Source of the DNA: Gammaproteobacteria bacterium
GTDB lineage: Bacteria > Pseudomonadota > Gammaproteobacteria > Xanthomonadales > Wenzhouxiangellaceae
DNA: 64,000 bases
NCBI GenBank assembly: GCA_021772985.1
Contig: JAJFKX010000012.1
Coordinates: 62,001-126,000 of the forward strand
Direction: 5' to 3'
Part shown: one piece after another, positions 43,580 to 52,337 of the stretch
Position numbering within the stretch: position 1 is the stretch's first letter
Layout of the letters: each line of letters starts with the position of its first letter
The notes under the pieces: generated by a model
What the model was told of the DNA's origin: nothing
The model's database searches: none
Seen by the model: only the letters and a program-made list of their open reading frames with translations
Translations under genes and position numbers: made by a program

Positions 43580-45532
43580 TCAAGCCTTGGTCAGTTGCCG
43601 GTATCTGCTTAATGCCCACAGCGGGAAATAGTGGTTATAACCGTGATAGCGCAGATAAAACACCCGTGGAAAACCTGGTGCGTTAAACCATGGGTCGGAC
43701 CAACTGCCGTCGCTTTGCTGTTGCTCAATTAACCAGTTGATACCACGTTTGACGGCCTTATCATTAACCTGGCCGGTTGCCATCAATGCCAGCAATGCCC
43801 AGGCGGTATGAGAACCGCTGCTGAACCCGGCCTGGCCATTTAGTTGTGGGTCGATGTAACTGTCGTTACTTTCTCCCCAGCCACCATCAGCCCGCTGACG
43901 AGACAGCAGGTAAGCCACTGCTTTCTGAATATAATTCTGTTGTGGGTCCTCGCCGGCAAAGGCCAAGCCAGCCAGCACACTCCATGTCCCATAAATATAA
44001 TTGGTGCCCCAACGCCCCCACCATGAGCCATCAGCTTGCTGATTGGCTTTCAGGTAATCAATGCAACGCTGCATAGCAGCCTGATCCTGGGGCCGCCTCA
44101 ACAGGCCTAATGGCAGTAATACACGCCCGGATACATCTTCAGTAGCAGGGTCCAGCAACGCACCATGATCGGCAAACGGTATGCTGTTAAGGTAATATTT
44201 GTCGTTATTGGCATCGAAAGCGGCAAACCCCCCAGCGCAGGCTTTGCTGGTTGATTGCAGACCAACCAACCAGTCGCATGCCTGGTTAACAGTATCGGCA
44301 TATTCGCCATTGTGATCTGCCACGTGCAACAAAGCTGCAACCATTGCCGTGTCATCCAGGTCCGGGTAATGCGGATTGGCGTATTGGAATGCCCAGCCGC
44401 CGGGTTTGACAGTTGGGGCCTGTATCGACCAATCGCCGATAAACTCTGTTTCCTGTTTATCGATTAACCACCGGCAGGCATTTCGGATGGATTGTTGGGT
44501 GGCGTGATCATCTCCGGCTTTTAATAAGGCGACTGCTGCCCAACCGGTATCCCAGACCGGAGATACACAAGGTTGACAATAAGCACTGCCATCCGGGTAT
44601 TCAACCAGCAGTTTTTGAATCGAGCGCATGCAGGTCAGCCTTAGAGGATGATCCCGTGAATAACCCAGGCAATCCAATGCCATGCAGGCATTCACCATCG
44701 CCGGGAAAATTGCACCCAGACCATCTTCACCGTTCAGACGTTCAACAAACCACTGCTGTGCACGCCGGAGAGCTTTGCGTCGTATGAATCCAGGGATTAA
44801 AGGTTCAAGGCAATATAGTGAAAAACGTTCCAGCCTCAACAGGAAAGTGTTTAATGGCGAGCGAATGGGGAAATAATGACGCTCTTGATCAGGTGGTGTT
44901 ATGAACAGCTCCTGGATATCAATACTGCGTGGGTTGATAGCTTGGGGTTTGTAAGCATAGAGCACAAATAACGGGACCATCACCGTACGCGACCAATAAG
45001 ATACTTTACTGATATGGAACGGAAACCAGCGTGGCATTAACATCACTTCTGGTGGAATAAATGGCACGGCCCGCCATGGCACCTGGTTAAATAATGCCAG
45101 CGCAATGCGGGCAAACACATTGGCCCGGGCTGCCCCGCCAGCTGCCAGGATAGCTTCCCTGGCACGCTGCATATGCTTTGAATCGACGCTGTCACCGGCC
45201 AATTTAAGCGCAAAGTAGGCTTTTACGGTGCAGCTGATATCCATCGCGCCGCCGGTGTATAAAGGCCAGCTGCCATCTTCACGTTGATGATGGCGCAGGT
45301 ATTTAGCCAGCCGTTGTTCCAAACCGGCATCGATTTCGTCCATGAAGTGCATCATCATGATGTACTCGGCAGGAATGGTGCAATCGGCTTCCAGCTCAAA
45401 ACACCAATGACCATCCGGATGTTGCTGCTGAAGCAAATTCTTCCGGGCAGCATTGATTGCTGCATCCAGGTGCTGCCCTGAAAGTGATACTGAGGGTGTT
45501 TGCTGATTGTCGGTAGCCAACGAGACTTGCAT
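43580..45532 (-). CDS. shc: Squalene-hopene cyclase
   Basis: It cyclises squalene to hopene/hopanol at the membrane. The 650-residue protein has the catalytic DxDD motif in HYPDLDDTAMVAALL near residue 380, where oxidosqualene cyclases have a different sequence. Several QW repeats are visible (QQHPDGHWCFELEADC, HQREDGSWPLYTGG, QQADGSWWGRWGTNYIYGTW, RQRADGGWGESNDSY, QQQSDGSWSDPWFNAPGFP). WNAPGFPRVFYLRYHGYNHYF-like text near the C-terminus is also diagnostic. It follows squalene synthase by about 54 bases and precedes hpnG. Length is normal (about 630-680). Confidence 0.97.
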   Translation of the reverse strand: MQVSLATDNQQTPSVSLSGQHLDAAINAARKNLLQQQHPDGHWCFELEADCTIPAEYIMMMHFMDEIDAGLEQRLAKYLRHHQREDGSWPLYTGGAMDISCTVKAYFALKLAGDSVDSKHMQRAREAILAAGGAARANVFARIALALFNQVPWRAVPFIPPEVMLMPRWFPFHISKVSYWSRTVMVPLFVLYAYKPQAINPRSIDIQELFITPPDQERHYFPIRSPLNTFLLRLERFSLYCLEPLIPGFIRRKALRRAQQWFVERLNGEDGLGAIFPAMVNACMALDCLGYSRDHPLRLTCMRSIQKLLVEYPDGSAYCQPCVSPVWDTGWAAVALLKAGDDHATQQSIRNACRWLIDKQETEFIGDWSIQAPTVKPGGWAFQYANPHYPDLDDTAMVAALLHVADHNGEYADTVNQACDWLVGLQSTSKACAGGFAAFDANNDKYYLNSIPFADHGALLDPATEDVSGRVLLPLGLLRRPQDQAAMQRCIDYLKANQQADGSWWGRWGTNYIYGTWSVLAGLAFAGEDPQQNYIQKAVAYLLSRQRADGGWGESNDSYIDPQLNGQAGFSSGSHTAWALLALMATGQVNDKAVKRGINWLIEQQQSDGSWSDPWFNAPGFPRVFYLRYHGYNHYFPLWALSRYRQLTKA

Positions 45533-45586
45533 GGTTGTTTGGTGGTCAGTTCAGATCAACAGGGTTATCAAATAAATAACCTGCAC

Positions 45587-46756
45587 TCAGGCGTGCATGG
45601 ATTGCATTTTTACGCTTGCGCATGGGGTTGCCGGTTCACTGGGAGCGTCGCTGTTGTGGTAGTTGGGTAAAGGCAGTTCATAATTTGTAATTTCCGTGCA
45701 TGGCAAATGTTGACCGGCTTTGCGGAATAACCATTTCAGTAAACGGTTACTACGCCCGCAAATTTTGCTGAGAACAATCACCTGCTTGACCCGACGGCGG
45801 CTGACTTTGACTTCCTGACTATTGCTGAAATGAGGTGATTGGTGAATATTCTTCAGAGTCAAAATTGCCAGGCCCAGAGCCCACAGGCAGAACTTGCGAA
45901 TTCCACGCTGTTTGTGAGGCAGCATCAAGGTATAGCGAAGTGCGTTTTGTATATGGCCATGAGTGATCCCGATGAGTACATTCAATGCCTGCTGATAACC
46001 TGCTGTTTGATGTTGGCTTTCTAATTTGGCCAGGTTTACACCATATTGCAAAAATGTTGCTTTCGGCCACCAGCAGACACCCCGGTCGCGGTCATCCCAA
46101 ACATCTTTGAGGATGTTGGTCATTTGCAGGGCCTGACCAAAGGAAGGGGCCAGCTGCATCAGCTGCTCACGCTGTTGTTCTATAGCAGGATCATGATAGC
46201 AGAACAGGTCGGTCAACATTTCACCAACCACGCCAGCGACGTAATAGCAATAAAAATCCAGGTCGCGCTGTTCAGCCAAACCATCTGCAGAGGCACTGCG
46301 CTGGTAGTTATTCATGCCCCTGCCCATCACCTGTACACATTGGAACAAGGCTTTTTGCTGGACCGGTGCAAGGCTTCTTGTAACCTCAATAACCAAGTCT
46401 GTGTTAGCGACCAGATCACGTTCAGCCGTTAGTGTCTGTGGTGCTACCAGGGGGGCAATATGATCAGCGAAATCACCAGCATCCCGGTGTCCGGCAATCA
46501 CTTCAATAAACTGTTGCTGATAAAGGATTTTTTGCTGGGTATCCCAAGCTGCATCATCCTCAATGGTATCGGCGATCCGGCACAGCAGATAAGCGTTGGC
46601 GACCGCCGTATACAGATCTTTAGGCAGTTGCGGAATGGTCAGGGCAAAGGTGCGTGAAACAGCGACCAGAATATGTTCCTGGTAAGCCAGTGCTTTTGCC
46701 AGTGAGCCGGCAACAGTGTCAGCGTCAATGCCTGAGGCTGAAAATGATGGTTGCAA
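45587..46756 (-). CDS. sqs: Squalene synthase, single-enzyme (eukaryote/Methylococcus-like) type
   Basis: It joins two farnesyl diphosphates to squalene with NADPH. The 389-residue protein begins near VAVSRTFALTIPQLPKDLYT and has the first aspartate motif in LLCRIADTIEDDA. The middle block is FYCYYVAGVVGEMLTDLFCY, and the second aspartate motif is QMTNILKDVWDDRDRGVCWW. A hydrophobic segment near residue 290 (FCLWALGLAILTL) matches the region after the catalytic core. The strong likeness is to squalene synthase proper and not to the HpnC/HpnD pair; no HpnE is encoded. The start is a TTG supported by AAAGGGAG eight bases upstream. It is first in the operon. Confidence 0.88.
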   Translation of the reverse strand: MQPSFSASGIDADTVAGSLAKALAYQEHILVAVSRTFALTIPQLPKDLYTAVANAYLLCRIADTIEDDAAWDTQQKILYQQQFIEVIAGHRDAGDFADHIAPLVAPQTLTAERDLVANTDLVIEVTRSLAPVQQKALFQCVQVMGRGMNNYQRSASADGLAEQRDLDFYCYYVAGVVGEMLTDLFCYHDPAIEQQREQLMQLAPSFGQALQMTNILKDVWDDRDRGVCWWPKATFLQYGVNLAKLESQHQTAGYQQALNVLIGITHGHIQNALRYTLMLPHKQRGIRKFCLWALGLAILTLKNIHQSPHFSNSQEVKVSRRRVKQVIVLSKICGRSNRLLKWLFRKAGQHLPCTEITNYELPLPNYHNSDAPSEPATPCASVKMQSMHA

Positions 46757-47097
46757 ACCAATTGCTCCCTTTAGTTCAATTCCAATTGGGCTGTTGGTGA
46801 TACCGCAGCTTGCCGATATGATCCATTTGCCATGGATGATCGTTTTACTGTGGCAACAGCGCTATGGGTGGTTCTTATATTAAGCATAGATCAGCCAGCT
46901 CTCGTTGTGTATTAAAGTGCAAATACGCTTGCGGATGTTACTGATAGGATGTATAGCCGCGTAGTATAATCAAGCGTGAAAATATAACCTGAACTCAGTA
47001 CATTTTAGCCGCTCGGCCCTATCCAGGTCGAGTCATCTGATAAAAGTAATCAGACGGGCGGCTGACAATACTAATTGCAACTACCCTTTGGAGAGTT
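46757..47097. promoter_or_regulatory. Divergent promoter region between the hopanoid operon and ispA
   Basis: These ~340 bases separate the squalene synthase start (minus) from ispA (plus) and must hold both promoters. A TATAAT hexamer at 46965-46970 is a candidate -10 for ispA, but I see no good -35 17 bases before it. GGAGAG precedes the ispA ATG by two bases. No riboswitch-like fold was recognised. Confidence 0.4.
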
Positions 47098-48000
47098 ATG
47101 ACACCGAATCACGACTTCGCGGCGCATTCAAAAACGCTGGTGCATCGTGTCAATCAATACCTTGATCGATTGTTATCACAGACATCTGCCAGCGATCAGT
47201 TGCAGTCGGCTATGCGCTACGCAGCATTGGGTGGTGGTAAGCGTATTCGGCCGTTGCTGGTGTATGCCGCAGGTTTATTATCCAAGGCGCCAATGTCAGC
47301 GCTGGATGCTCCCGCGGCAGCGGTTGAATTGGTGCATTGTTACTCCCTGGTGCATGATGATTTACCCGCTATGGACGATGATGATTTGCGTCGTGGTCAG
47401 CCTACCTTGCATAAGGCGTTTGACGAGGCTACTGCTATTTTGGCTGGAGATGCGCTATTGGCACTGGCGTTTCAATGCCTGGCTGATGCTGCACCAGAAT
47501 ACCGTGATGCACAGGCAATAACCGCGAGCATTCAGCTGCTGGCGCATGCCAGTGGCGGTGACGGTATGGTCGGCGGTCAGATGCTGGATATCGATATGGA
47601 AGGCAGCTATCCGGAAAAAGAATCGGTAGAACAAATGTTCAGGTTGAAGACCGGTGCATTGATTCATGCTGCAGTGATGTTGGGTATTCATGCCTCAGAT
47701 ATGTCCTCTGATCAGCAAATGATCGAACAACTGTCTCAATTCGGTGATGCTATTGGATTATGTTTCCAGGTTCAGGATGATATTTTGGATGTCACCGGAG
47801 ATACCGACAAACTGGGTAAACCACAGGGCTCGGATGAAGAAAAAGATAAACCCAATTACGCATTGCGCTATGGTCTGGATGTGGCACGTGAACGAGCGGA
47901 CGGTTTATTTAGTGCAGCCATACAGAATTTAACGCACTATGGAGACCAGGCTGAGCCGTTACGTTGGATGGCAAGTTATATTACCAGGCGTGATTATTAA
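47098..48000 (+). CDS. ispA: Farnesyl diphosphate synthase (short-chain polyprenyl synthase)
   Basis: It condenses IPP with DMAPP and geranyl diphosphate to make farnesyl diphosphate, the substrate of squalene synthase encoded head to head. The 300-residue protein has the first Asp-rich motif in SLVHDDLPAMDDDDLRRGQP near residue 85, GDGMVGGQMLDI near 155 and the second Asp-rich motif in CFQVQDDILDVTGDTDKLGK near 220. The two residues before DDLPAMD are of the bacterial farnesyl type. Length matches IspA (about 300). Confidence 0.94.
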   Translation: MTPNHDFAAHSKTLVHRVNQYLDRLLSQTSASDQLQSAMRYAALGGGKRIRPLLVYAAGLLSKAPMSALDAPAAAVELVHCYSLVHDDLPAMDDDDLRRGQPTLHKAFDEATAILAGDALLALAFQCLADAAPEYRDAQAITASIQLLAHASGGDGMVGGQMLDIDMEGSYPEKESVEQMFRLKTGALIHAAVMLGIHASDMSSDQQMIEQLSQFGDAIGLCFQVQDDILDVTGDTDKLGKPQGSDEEKDKPNYALRYGLDVARERADGLFSAAIQNLTHYGDQAEPLRWMASYITRRDY

Positions 48001-48137
48001 AGGCTGGGCGGCATTTCTGATATTTCTTCCGATTAAAGCCCCGACTTCGGTGGCCGATGTCCCGCCAACCATTGAATAAATCATCAGGGCACCATTAAAC
48101 CAGAACTTGATAAGTATTAATGTGGTTTTTGGTAGAG

Positions 48138-49160
48138 CTAATTCACCCCCAGCCGTTGATGCATCAGCGAACTGGTGGTTGTGTATTGTAAACGCACTTT
48201 TTGTTCCGGATGCAGATGTTGTTGAACACCGAAAGCAGCCAGCGCAGCCTCATGAAATCCGGACAGAATGAGTTTTTTCTTACCAGGGTAAGTATTGATA
48301 TCACCTATTGCAAAAATACCAGGGATATTGGTTTGGAATTTTTCGGTGTCAACTTCTATAGCACGTTTTTCCAGTTGCAAACCCCAGTCAGCAATTGGTC
48401 CCAGGTTGGGTGATAACCCCCAGAATACCAATACTTGCTGACACTCGATTTGAGTGCGCTGGCCATCACGATTAATCAGCTCCAGACCGGTTAGCTGGCC
48501 ATCCTGAGATAAAGCCTGAGTGACATTCCCCTGATGCTCAACCACTTTCCCATTTTCTGCCAGAGCTTTCATTTTGTTGACTGAGGCTGGCTGTGCACGG
48601 TATTCAGGACGCCGATGCACCAATTGAATGCTGTCAACCCGGTCGTGTAGTTCCAGGCACCAGTCCAAGGCAGAGTCACCGCCGCCCAAGATGGCCAAAT
48701 GCTTGCCGGTAAAGTTTTCCGGCTTGAGTACTTTGGTGTGAATACTGCGATCATAAAACTCGGCAGCGCCGGGCGCTTTCAGCTGACGCGGCATAAACGC
48801 ACCCAGACCGGCGGCAATGATGACTGTTCCTGTATCGAACTCAGTGCCTTTACTGGTGACCACATGGAATCGGCCATTATCCAATTGGCGCATTTGGCTA
48901 ACTTGCTGGCCCAGATGAAACTGCGGATTAAATGGCTCAATCTGTTGCTGCAGGCGATCAATTAACTCCTGGGCGCCTACTGCAGGCAGTGCCGGGATAT
49001 CATAAATCGGTTTGTCAGGATATAACTCTGAACATTGACCGCCAGGTTGCTTAAGGCTGTCAACAATATGCGCGGAAATATCCAGCAACCCCAGTTCGAA
49101 TACTTGAAACAGGCCACACGGACCTGCACCGATAATCAGGGCATCGGTTTTGATGGTCAT
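48138..49160 (-). CDS. Ferredoxin-NADP reductase, thioredoxin-reductase-like type
   Basis: The 340-residue flavoprotein has the FAD motif DALIIGAGPCGLFQVFELGL, the segment SLKQPGGQCSELYPDKPIYD, an NADPH motif HLAILGGGDSALDWCLEL near residue 155 and GIFAIGDINTYPGKKKLILS near 280. It lacks the CxxC redox pair of thioredoxin reductases, which with the GGQC..YP segment points to the YumC-type ferredoxin/flavodoxin-NADP reductases. It would supply reduced ferredoxin in the cytoplasm, potentially to radical SAM or Rieske enzymes such as those in this window. It converges with ispA. Confidence 0.9.
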   Translation of the reverse strand: MTIKTDALIIGAGPCGLFQVFELGLLDISAHIVDSLKQPGGQCSELYPDKPIYDIPALPAVGAQELIDRLQQQIEPFNPQFHLGQQVSQMRQLDNGRFHVVTSKGTEFDTGTVIIAAGLGAFMPRQLKAPGAAEFYDRSIHTKVLKPENFTGKHLAILGGGDSALDWCLELHDRVDSIQLVHRRPEYRAQPASVNKMKALAENGKVVEHQGNVTQALSQDGQLTGLELINRDGQRTQIECQQVLVFWGLSPNLGPIADWGLQLEKRAIEVDTEKFQTNIPGIFAIGDINTYPGKKKLILSGFHEAALAAFGVQQHLHPEQKVRLQYTTTSSLMHQRLGVN

Positions 49161-49278
49161 ATGAAATCCAATTAGTTAAATACCATTATCATCATGGTCG
49201 GGGTTGCTATACAGGAAAACAAGCCGACCATGGTTCAGACGTGCTAATCTGCGGCGCAGATAAAACACATGGCAAGGC

Positions 49279-49977
49279 ATGACTGCTACTCAGCGTACAA
49301 TTCAATTACATCAATCCTGGTTGAAACGGTTACAGTCGGAAATCGAAACCGATTATATGCAGCAACTGCGCACATTTTTACTGCAACGCAAACAGGCTGG
49401 CGCGGTTATTTATCCTCCCGGTCCGGAGATTTTTGCAGCACTGGACACCACACCTTTTGAACAGGTCAAAGTGGTGGTATTGGGACAAGATCCATACCAT
49501 GGACCCGGTCAGGCTCATGGCCTGTGCTTTTCAGTAAAACCAGGGATAGCCACGCCTCCTTCGTTACTCAATATCTACAAAGAATTAAAAACCGATGTAG
49601 GGTTTGAGATACCGCGACATGGCTATCTGATGCCGTGGGCAATGCAGGGTGTATTGTTATTGAATTCAGTCTTGACTGTTGAGCGCGGTCGGGCAGGGGC
49701 GCACCAAAATAAGGGTTGGGAGCGGTTTACTGATAGTGTTATCCAGCATTTGAATGATCAACGAGAAAGCCTGGTGTTTTTATTGTGGGGCAGCTATGCG
49801 CAGAAAAAAGCGGCATTTGTCGATAGGAATAAACACCTGGTGTTGAGTTCACCACATCCTTCACCATTATCTGCCAGCCGGGGTTTTTTCGGTTGCCGGC
49901 ATTTTTCACAAACCAATGACTATCTGGAACAAAATCAGCAAATGCCTATTGATTGGCAGTTGCCGATGCAATGTTGA
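49279..49977 (+). CDS. ung: Uracil-DNA glycosylase
   Basis: It removes uracil from DNA in base excision repair. The 232-residue protein has the catalytic water-activating loop [20 protein letters not shown] near residue 70. The uracil-binding [11 protein letters not shown] is near 130, and the DNA-intercalation loop [20 protein letters not shown] near 195. Length and motifs are those of family 1 enzymes. It is divergent from the ferredoxin reductase. Confidence 0.97.
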   Translation: MTATQRTIQLHQSWLKRLQSEIETDYMQQLRTFLLQRKQAGAVIYPPGPEIFAALDTTPFEQVKVVVLGQDPYHGPGQAHGLCFSVKPGIATPPSLLNIYKELKTDVGFEIPRHGYLMPWAMQGVLLLNSVLTVERGRAGAHQNKGWERFTDSVIQHLNDQRESLVFLLWGSYAQKKAAFVDRNKHLVLSSPHPSPLSASRGFFGCRHFSQTNDYLEQNQQMPIDWQLPMQC

Positions 49978-50002
49978 ATCTGGCTGAGAAAGCCTGGTGA
50001 TG

Positions 50003-50045
50003 TTCAGCATGCTGAACAGCGTTCCCACACGGGCGCGTGGGAACG
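50003..50045. terminator. Two adjacent palindromes after ung
   Basis: TTCAGCATGCTGAA (50003-50016) is a perfect 14-base palindrome. It is followed by CGTTCCCAC-ACGGGCGC-GTGGGAACG (50020-50045), a perfect 9-bp stem with an 8-base loop. The latter resembles the dispersed CGTTCCCACGC...GCGTGGGAACG repeats of gammaproteobacteria. They lie between convergent ung and the VWA gene, so a bidirectional terminator or REP role is plausible; there is no T-run. Confidence 0.55.
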
Positions 50046-50074
50046 GGCTGACTGCTGATAGCATGTGAATAAAT

Positions 50075-52261
50075 TCAATCTAGGGCAACAATTTTTTCCT
50101 CATTGGGTGCTATTTTCACAGGGTAACGTTGTTCGCCTACCTGTACTTCATAATCACCAGCAGGCAGGGAAACCTCCAGTCCATTGACGGTACCATTGGC
50201 AATTTTCCGTTGCTGGTTGTCATACACGCTGTAAGTCAATTCCAGCGATTGCTGCATAGCATTGGACAAGGCCTCAGCATTATTGGCGTCAAAATATGCA
50301 CCGCCACCCAGTTCCGTCCAACGGGCGAATTCCTGCTTAAGCGCAAACTCATCAATAGCGAAACCGATGATGTTTATCCGAACATCAAAGCCGGAGTCGC
50401 GTAAATTTGCAATAGCCTGGGCCGGATCACCGTCGCAGGTTTCTTCACCATCGGTCACCAGAATGACCAGCGCTTGACCTTCTACCGCGGCCAGATCATT
50501 GGCCACCTGTGCCAGCGAGTCGGCGATCGGTGTGCGTGCAAGGTTTTTGGCTTCGATACTGTTGATCACGGCACTAGCGGTGTTGCGGTTTAGCGGGGCC
50601 AACGGCTGAAGCAGTTCAGTATCACAGGCGTCTGGCTGGCGATGCCCGAACACCCGTAACGCATACTGGCTATGCTCCGGTAACAGATTGTTGACCAAAT
50701 GATTGAGCGTTTGCTTGGCAATAGTGATACGGCGCTGTCCATCCAGTTGTTGCAACATGCTGCCGGAAGCATCCAGGATCAGTTCAACAGCACCGAATGT
50801 GCTGGCATGGGTAGTTGCCGTTGGGTTGTCAGCAACCACGCGCAGCGTACCGGGTACCTGCGATGGTGTAACCAACAGGGCAACACTGGCCAATGATTGC
50901 CGCTCCTGCCCAGTCAGGTAATGCAGCTCATACTGGCCTGGTTCCCATGGGGCACGAACTGTTGCCGGGTCGCCATCGCGGGTCAGGCTGTAGGTGTGAT
51001 AGTCGGTAGCAATGCCAACGGTTGTGACCGCAATATAATCGGTTCGGTTATCCGGACCTGTCCAGTCAACCGTAAACGGTTGCCCGGCTTCCACGCTGGC
51101 TGGCGCCGCCAGACTGGCGGCGGCCGGCATAATCGTGAGCGGTACCCGGGCCAGTATCCGGCGTTCCTGACCGGTAAGATAACGTAACTCATAATCCCCT
51201 GGCTGCTCCTGCAATAACAGTTTTGCGGGGCTGCCATCATGGGTATACACGTAGTGATCGTATGCTTTGTCCTCACTGTCGGCTGGTACAGCAGTAATAA
51301 AATCCAGGCGGTTATTCGGGCCTTCCCAGTTTAATTCGATACTGCTGCCGGCGATGGCTTCAGCAGGTGCTTGGATACTGGCAGCGGTATCAGCGATTTG
51401 CAACGGGGCACTGCCAAGCATCCTGTAACCACGTTTGGCAGGTGTCAAATAGCGAACTTCGAAGTCGCCGGGAGATTCGGGCAGTTTTACTTCCAGTGGG
51501 TTGCCACGGTGTGTATAAGCGTAACTGCCGTATTCACTTTCTTCTGATCCGGCAGGCACTATAGTAATGAAATCCTGCTGGTTATCCGGGCCAGTCCAGT
51601 TTATTGTCAAATGGCCGCCGATCGTTGTCACCGGTTCAAAATCAACACTGGCACTGGCATCTATTACTGCAATCGGGATCCTGGCCAGAGTGGAATATTT
51701 GCCGCCGGTCAGATAGCGTATTTGATAGTCACCGGCTTCTGCCGGGGCAGTTAATTCCACCGGATTACCGCGCTTGGTATAACTGTAAACGCCGTATTCA
51801 CGTTCCGGCGCCTCGCTGGCCACAATGGTAATGAAATCCTGTTTATTGTCGGGTCCTTGCCAATTCACTTTGAATTTGGCACCGATGCCAACACCCTCCG
51901 GAGCCTCCAGGCTGGCGCTGACCGATTCAATCTGCAAATCCAGCTTATCCAGTGTGGGGTAGGGGCTGGTACCGTCGAGTATCCGGATTTGGTAATGCCC
52001 GGCAGTTTCCGGGGCTGTCAGTTCAATCGTCGCAGAGCGGGCATAAGCGTAATGGTCATACTCGCCTTCCGGTTTATCAGGGGGGACGATAGTGACAAAA
52101 TCCTGTCTGTCGAAACTGCCTGTGATGTTGATTTTCAGGGTGGCACCGGCTTTGGCCGTTGCCGGCGCGGACAGTGTTTGTGTTAACCCGTTATTAGCGA
52201 TAAGCGCGCCGGCCAGCAATAACATCATGCTGATCCAAACTGGGCGAAAAATAGTGTGCAT
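50075..52261 (-). CDS. Exported von Willebrand A protein with five tandem repeats
   Basis: The 728-residue protein has a signal peptide (WISMMLLLAGALIANNGLTQ). Five repeats of about 88 residues follow (roughly 30-470), each built on a pattern seen in VNWQGPDNKQDFITIV...YGVYSYT and ending GDYQIRYLTGG. They are beta-rich and probably Ig-like. A VWA domain follows near residues 485-660 with an intact MIDAS: ELILDASGSM (DxSxS), ARTPIADSL (Thr) and VTDGEETC (Asp). The tail (~660-728) is another small beta region. It is probably periplasmic or surface-bound and binds a ligand or protein through a metal ion. The partner is unknown. Confidence 0.82.
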   Translation of the reverse strand: MHTIFRPVWISMMLLLAGALIANNGLTQTLSAPATAKAGATLKINITGSFDRQDFVTIVPPDKPEGEYDHYAYARSATIELTAPETAGHYQIRILDGTSPYPTLDKLDLQIESVSASLEAPEGVGIGAKFKVNWQGPDNKQDFITIVASEAPEREYGVYSYTKRGNPVELTAPAEAGDYQIRYLTGGKYSTLARIPIAVIDASASVDFEPVTTIGGHLTINWTGPDNQQDFITIVPAGSEESEYGSYAYTHRGNPLEVKLPESPGDFEVRYLTPAKRGYRMLGSAPLQIADTAASIQAPAEAIAGSSIELNWEGPNNRLDFITAVPADSEDKAYDHYVYTHDGSPAKLLLQEQPGDYELRYLTGQERRILARVPLTIMPAAASLAAPASVEAGQPFTVDWTGPDNRTDYIAVTTVGIATDYHTYSLTRDGDPATVRAPWEPGQYELHYLTGQERQSLASVALLVTPSQVPGTLRVVADNPTATTHASTFGAVELILDASGSMLQQLDGQRRITIAKQTLNHLVNNLLPEHSQYALRVFGHRQPDACDTELLQPLAPLNRNTASAVINSIEAKNLARTPIADSLAQVANDLAAVEGQALVILVTDGEETCDGDPAQAIANLRDSGFDVRINIIGFAIDEFALKQEFARWTELGGGAYFDANNAEALSNAMQQSLELTYSVYDNQQRKIANGTVNGLEVSLPAGDYEVQVGEQRYPVKIAPNEEKIVALD

Positions 52262-52337
52262 GGCAGACCCCGGTTTTATTTATGCGCCTATGCTAGCAAA
52301 AAACGGCTGCTGTAATAACAGGGTTTCGGGTATCGGA

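Noticed and set aside
43580-45532. Oxidosqualene cyclase for sterol synthesis
   Set aside because: The DLDD motif and HpnG/HpnH neighbours identify a squalene-hopene cyclase; no squalene epoxidase is present.
45587-46756. Phytoene synthase of a carotenoid cluster
   Set aside because: Motifs and the neighbouring squalene-hopene cyclase fit squalene synthase; no desaturase gene is present.
46757-47097. Riboswitch or structured leader before ispA
   Set aside because: GC-rich complementary bits are present but no known fold or terminator/antiterminator pair could be drawn by eye.
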